DNA from: Stemphylium vesicarium
Lineage: Eukaryota > Ascomycota > Dothideomycetes > Pleosporales > Pleosporaceae
Length of the DNA: 64,000 bases
Direction: 5' to 3'
Assembly: GCA_004380135.1 (NCBI GenBank)
Contig: QXCR01000058.1
Coordinates: forward strand, 119,842-183,841
Below the pieces are notes generated by a model. The model was not told the origin of the DNA and did no database searches. It worked only from the letters and a program-made list of their open reading frames with translations. This document shows positions 59,601 to 64,000 of the stretch, one piece after another; positions within the stretch are counted from its first letter, which is position 1, and each line of letters starts with the position of its first letter. The position numbers and the translations under genes are program-made.

Positions 59601-60073
59601 GCGTTGCATCTGGAGCAGCAAATGCCGGTAACTTCTACCAGCCTCCTCCCCCGGGCTATGACCCTGTCGCGCTTCAGCGTACGACAAGCATGGACTCCAA
59701 CGGCTTTGAGCAATACCCGATGGGCGGTGGACCAATGTACATGCCAAACATGCAGGCCATGAACAACCAGCAACAGATGCAGTACCAGCAGCTCCTGGCC
59801 CGACAGGGTCAGTTCTACCCCCAAATGAACGGCTTCCAGCCACCGGTTCCCGGTATGGATGCTTATCGCAACGCCTCACCTGTTGCGGGCCCTGGCAGCT
59901 TCAATGGATCACCGATGATGCAGCCAGCTAACCTCGCCGGCCAAGGCATGCCAGGCATGTACCCGCCATACGGCATGTACATGCCACCCCAGCACCAACA
60001 GGCCGCTGGTGGCAACCAGCGACGTGGCAGAGTAAGCAGAAATGCATCCCCTGCGACGAGCGTTCGCCGTTAA
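56656..60073 (+). CDS. RRM plus Pumilio-repeat RNA-binding protein, JSN1/PUF1-like
   Basis: Two exons (56656-56897, 56947-60073) give 1122 aa. An Asn/Pro/Ser-rich N-terminus is followed by an RRM at about 449-525 (SLWLGNIPSSTTVSSLQVIF with CGFVNYENLESAIQA) and PUF repeats at about 640-940. A Met/Gln/Pro-rich tail with poly-Gln-like stretches ends the protein. The RRM-PUF combination marks the JSN1/Puf1-Puf2 branch rather than Puf3. Several repeats keep the N/T-xxx-Q recognition residues (GNTVVQ, GTWAAQ, GNYVMQ), while others (GARAMR, GALLLT) do not, as is usual in this branch. Such proteins bind 3' UTRs of membrane-protein and mitochondrial mRNAs. Only one short intron near the start. Confidence 0.93.
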
Positions 60074-63000
60074 CATCTCCTCAGAGATAAGTGTCTCCAT
60101 GGAGGCTTATCGTCTCATCTTCCTTAGATTTTGTGGTGTTGCAAAATGGAACAGCAGCACCTATCTTCCTGTATATGATTCGGATCTCTCTACCTATACG
60201 CATCTTGCTAGCGAGCATTATCTTGCAAAGCACAGCATAACACTATACTTCTCATCCCTGTCTTCTCTCTCCTTGTGTTCTACCCATCATGACTACCATC
60301 TCCTTTGGTCTCGCTCTGACGCCACGGAGGTGGATCCTCTTCTCTACGTCACTCGCTCACTTACTCACGCACATGTCTTTGCTTGGTGGTGTCCGTCGGA
60401 GTTATTGCGCTGCAAGCAAATCTTCTTGTATGTTATCTCCGAAGTCATGGGCTCTTTATGATGACTTTCCTTTTTTGTCTTCTTCTGTCGGCTGGGGGCG
60501 GCGGCCCTTTTCGTATCCATGTTGACGGAAACACAAGATACATGGAGGGACGGCCAGACAAGTTTGGAAATGATATATGTGGGGTGTTCGACGATGACGA
60601 CGCAAAGGAAAAAGTGGTTTTGTTTTGCTACAATGTGCATGAATTTGAGATGTGGTTGTGGAGAGGCGCCCTCCTACCTTGTGCATGGACAGAGTGCAGA
60701 GACGGGTGTCTTTAGCCTGACGACTCAGGTAGAATTCAAACGCTTGATTCATTTGCTGCTCGTTGCCTATGTCGAAGTTGCATCGTCGTTGGTGCCCAGT
60801 GCACAACGACAAGGGTGTGCTCTACAGCTCCGTATTCGCATAACTTGTCATGCTTCCTTTACATCACTAGCTTGCACGATAACAGTAGTGACTGTATATC
60901 TGCTTCCTGAAAACAAGACCACCCATCCATCGCCTTTTCCCTCCGCACACAAAACCCCAGCCCATAATTCGTTCACCTACTTACCTACCTGCCTACCGTT
61001 CCGAAAACATCACCTCAATTGGTACCGCATACGGTCACCCTGCCCCTTTGCTCACTTATCACAAATCACCAGCCCCAACTCACCCAGCACAGAAGTTCTA
61101 GCGGTGCGACACCAATCCACCAACCAGTCTAGTCCCCCGAATTGAAATAGTTGAAGAGACGGTGATGCATGGCTCGTCTACCCCGACGATTATTGATGCA
61201 AGTGGCATATTTGCTTCTGTGATGGTGATTAGAGCCAAGCTAGGCTGGAAATTGCAAGGACACATTCCATGTTGTTGTGAGTGACGGATTCAACCGAGTG
61301 GTGCAGTGCTTGTAGCACAATTCGAAGCGACAGCCGTGGCTCTCCGCGGATTAAGGGTGAGAAGCCAATCGAGAAGACCCGAAGAAGGCATTCGCGCCAC
61401 CAAGTCTCTTTGCGACGAAGAGAACCGAAAATCACTCGTCGAATTCATGTCCAAAGATGCCGGACCAATGAGATGGTTGAATGTATTTGTTGAACAACCT
61501 GAACAGGTGTTTCGTTACGAGAAGACGGTTAAGGGAAGAGGAGGGCGAGACCGCTCTGTTTGATGGCCTGTCGTGCCACCCTCGGGAATAAAAGGTGTTT
61601 TTCTCGTTACAACCGAGAGAATTCCTGGGACGGGGCGTTGTGGTGGTGGTGGCGCAAAGTAACTAAAGGTGGATTCTGTTACGCAGTTACGAACCATGGC
61701 GATGGTAACGCTGGCGTTTATGTAACCTGGAATCTTTTGAATCTCCCATTAACTCTTTACCGTCATAGTGGTGACCATATTGGAGAATCCTGCGTCGTAA
61801 GAAATCAGCTTCTGTTTTTCGAGAAGACAAAACGGTGGTTTGGGCGCTGGATCGAGTAGCATCCATCCAACCTTGTTGCAAATATCCAGCTATAGAATAG
61901 CTAGCGACAACCCCAGCAATTAAACGCTGCTGTACCTGTGAGAGTGGTGTGTTGTTTCGATATTGTGGGACTGTGTGGGGTGGCTATTTGAAACAACACC
62001 ATCTCTGGGTAACTCCAAGCCGTGTGTACCAATCACTCGTCTCGGAGGTTTACACCGAAGCGGGAGGCCAAATCATGTGTACTATGGCATTCTGCTGAGC
62101 TTTCCCATATGGATTGTTGCTGTGTTACTGCTTCGTGTTGTGCAGAGGAGCATCACCAGCGTGGCGGCACGGCATGGCCTGGTCTGAGTAGAGTGAGGAG
62201 CTGTCAGAAGCTTGGCGAGCAGATCAATTATAATCGAGATATATTGTCTAGTTCAACTTGACTTTTTCAGTCTCTGTGAATTTGTCGCAGAATCGAGACA
62301 GCGGATAGAACGAAAAGTCATGGCTGCGATACGTGCCTCCTTACTGCTATTGCGGTCCTTTCATACGCGTGATCTCTGCGACTTCGCCGACAATTGTGAT
62401 CAATGAAAAGAGTAGAACACGCCTATTGAAATTCTGGGACCGAAGTCGTCGAGTCTGCTGTGAAGGTAATACGATCTCCCGTCGCTAGAGGTTGAGCTAA
62501 AGTTGCGTAAAGATCTTGACCTGGCCATTAGAGAATGAAGCACCCGGTGTTAACCCGATCGCAGACGGACGCTGTCAGATGGACGGAAACGTTGGAGAAG
62601 CGGTGCTATAGTGCGGACCTTGTAAGCAAGTATTCCGCCAGGAGCAACATACTTACTTGAACTTTGGTCGGCATGTCGGGACGTTGCCCTCCACACCTCG
62701 GCTGTGAGCCATCGATGGCTGAGTTTGGATCGGTCATCATATGCGTTGATGGGACGTGATAAGTAATGGGCGTAAATGAGACGTGGCGGAAGATGGAGAA
62801 AAAAGAGTTACCCAAAGCGGGCAATGTGCTCTAGTTGTGAATCAATTGAAGCTTCTGTAGTGATAAGACATTGTCCTATCCTTCGCTGTGTTATGCGAGT
62901 TTTATACTCAGAGAGAGCAAGCTTGCTGCTTTTCTGTGACATTGTGGACTTTTGATGAATTGCAATAGATCTCGTGCTAGTGTCCTCTCGATTGGCGCTA

Positions 63001-63106
63001 GTCGTTCAGGTAACAGATGCTAGTGAGATAGTGGCTCTTGTTCTCGTTGTTCCGGCACGAACGCTGTACACCGTAATCTCCACGAGGACACTATGAAGTG
63101 GAGGAT
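60074..63106. other. 3-kb gene-free region after the PUF gene
   Basis: After the 3' UTR, no open frame with a recognisable family. The plus frame at about 61306-61563 (85 codons, charged) and the plus frame at 60519-61145 were inspected and lack starts or motifs that would support them. No tRNA or 5S rRNA was recognised. Confidence 0.5.
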
Positions 63107-63848
63107 TTATGTTACAGCGCATTGTCTGCATGGACATTGTAGATGATCGGCAAAGGGATCTTCGAATTGCATGGAGCTCGAATTGGCGAAAGCGAAGGCA
63201 CATTTCTTCGACAAGCTCATGCAGCTATCGAACACAAATCCTTCAGGGTCGACATGAAACATGCGAAGAATATGTACCCGACACGGGTATATGCCTGTAA
63301 AGGAGCGGAGACGCGTGATTGATAGCTTGGAATGTCGTACCAATTCCTTCTCAAATGCTGGAATGGCTGAAATGGGGTTGGCCTTGCAGAATACAATAAA
63401 GGCCAACGGTAATCCGATTGTCTGAGAAGAAAAAGGGTTAGATCGGGCATATCGTGTGCCGATCTTTCATCAGTGGTACATCGATATCCAGAGTTCAACT
63501 GGTTTCTGGAACCAAGTAGGAGCCCTCGTGAACGATGAGACGCGTTGCCAAAAAGTTAATCTTTCGAGTGAATATGTGAGCCTGTGAAGGATCGTCTGCA
63601 GGGTCCCGTTTTGTTGACCGATCGAAAATAACCCCGAGGCTTAATCTGCTAGTACATGTCCAGGAGGTTACCTTCGAAGACGTGCACTTGAGCCCACGGA
63701 ACACAGCATATGCCGAGCCAGGAAGCGACAGTCCGATCGAAGCTTTCCCCTTCCCGATCCGCGTAATGTGAACTTTGAGCCAAGGTTCAATCAAGGCGGA
63801 TGACAGATGATAGGAAGACGGTCTTGAGGTGTCAGTTGGTTCTGGCAT
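63107..63848 (-). CDS. Possible unrecognised multi-exon gene at the window end
   Basis: A tentative minus-strand model: ATG at 63848, exon to 63672 (SIGLSLPGSAYAVFRGLKCTSSK), intron about 63671-63581, an exon reading AHIFTRKINFLATRLIVHEGSYL, a further intron, and a final exon ending at 63107 with IGLPLAFIVFCKANPISA and a Cys-rich end. Splice phases are compatible, but no family is recognised and other explanations remain possible. It may be spurious. Confidence 0.22.
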
Positions 63849-64000
63849 GACGTATGTTGGAGAATATCCCTGCGAAACCCCAAGCTCACAGGCTACGGGT
63901 GGATTTTCAAGGTGTGACTGAATGCAAATATTACCAGATCGGGAGAAGAAGAAGCGAAAGTGTGGACTGGTGGCTGCCGACGGTACGTGCTGTTTGTTTG

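Noticed and set aside
1..64000. CRISPR array, prokaryotic operon or phage segment
   Set aside because: Introns, eukaryotic families and absence of regularly spaced repeats rule these out.

Overview
The window is chromosomal DNA of a filamentous ascomycete. The evidence is short spliceosomal introns (about 50-135 bp, GT..AG), fungal families such as cerato-platanin, an Ecl1-type zinc protein and a JSN1-like RRM/PUF protein, and ordinary nuclear housekeeping genes. The mix suggests Dothideomycetes, probably Pleosporales, but that is an inference and I cannot name the species. No rRNA, confident tRNA, CRISPR array, transposase or viral gene was seen. Gene models below were spliced by eye from donor/acceptor sites, reading-frame phase and family similarity.

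Layout. 0.3-1.6 kb: secreted short tyrosinase (+). 3.3-4.5 kb: VIP36-type cargo lectin (-). 4.9-8.6 kb: three mitochondrial genes in a row: TIM13 (+), a NUC1/EndoG nuclease (-) and a TcdA-like t6A dehydratase (+). 9.3-12.4 kb: a zinc alcohol dehydrogenase (+) and an alpha/beta hydrolase (+). 12.4-16.1 kb: no recognisable gene. 16.1-19.4 kb: a RING/PH/vWA protein with Far1/Ste5-like architecture (-). 19.4-27.4 kb: about 8 kb with no supportable gene. 27.4-30.0 kb: calmodulin (-) and the syntaxin TLG2 (+). 30.6-33.4 kb: a decayed F-box/LRR-like gene with an in-frame stop and a frameshifting 10-bp tandem duplication, followed by a Lys-rich low-complexity ORF. 34.7-37.9 kb: a small membrane protein, an IFI6/IFI27-like protein, a DUF829/TMEM53 protein (all +) and an Mpv17/PMP22 protein (-). 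40.4-45.4 kb: an enoyl-reductase-like MDR enzyme (+), a GPI-type cupredoxin (-) and cerato-platanin (+). 47.1-54.8 kb: an Ecl1-like factor (-), a FAM86/EFM3-type methyltransferase (-) head to head with RPS24 (+), and the SWR1 subunit VPS72/YL1 (-). 56.7-60.1 kb: a JSN1-like PUF protein (+). 60.1-64 kb: mostly empty, with one weak possible gene at the far end.

The window is largely ordinary. The best candidates for a second look are the decaying gene at 30.6-33.4 kb, the Far1/Ste5-like scaffold with a degenerate metal site, the fungal IFI6/27 homologue, the two large gene-free stretches (12.4-16.1 and 19.4-27.4 kb), and the shared EFM3/RPS24 promoter. I did not find a convincing undescribed multi-gene system.
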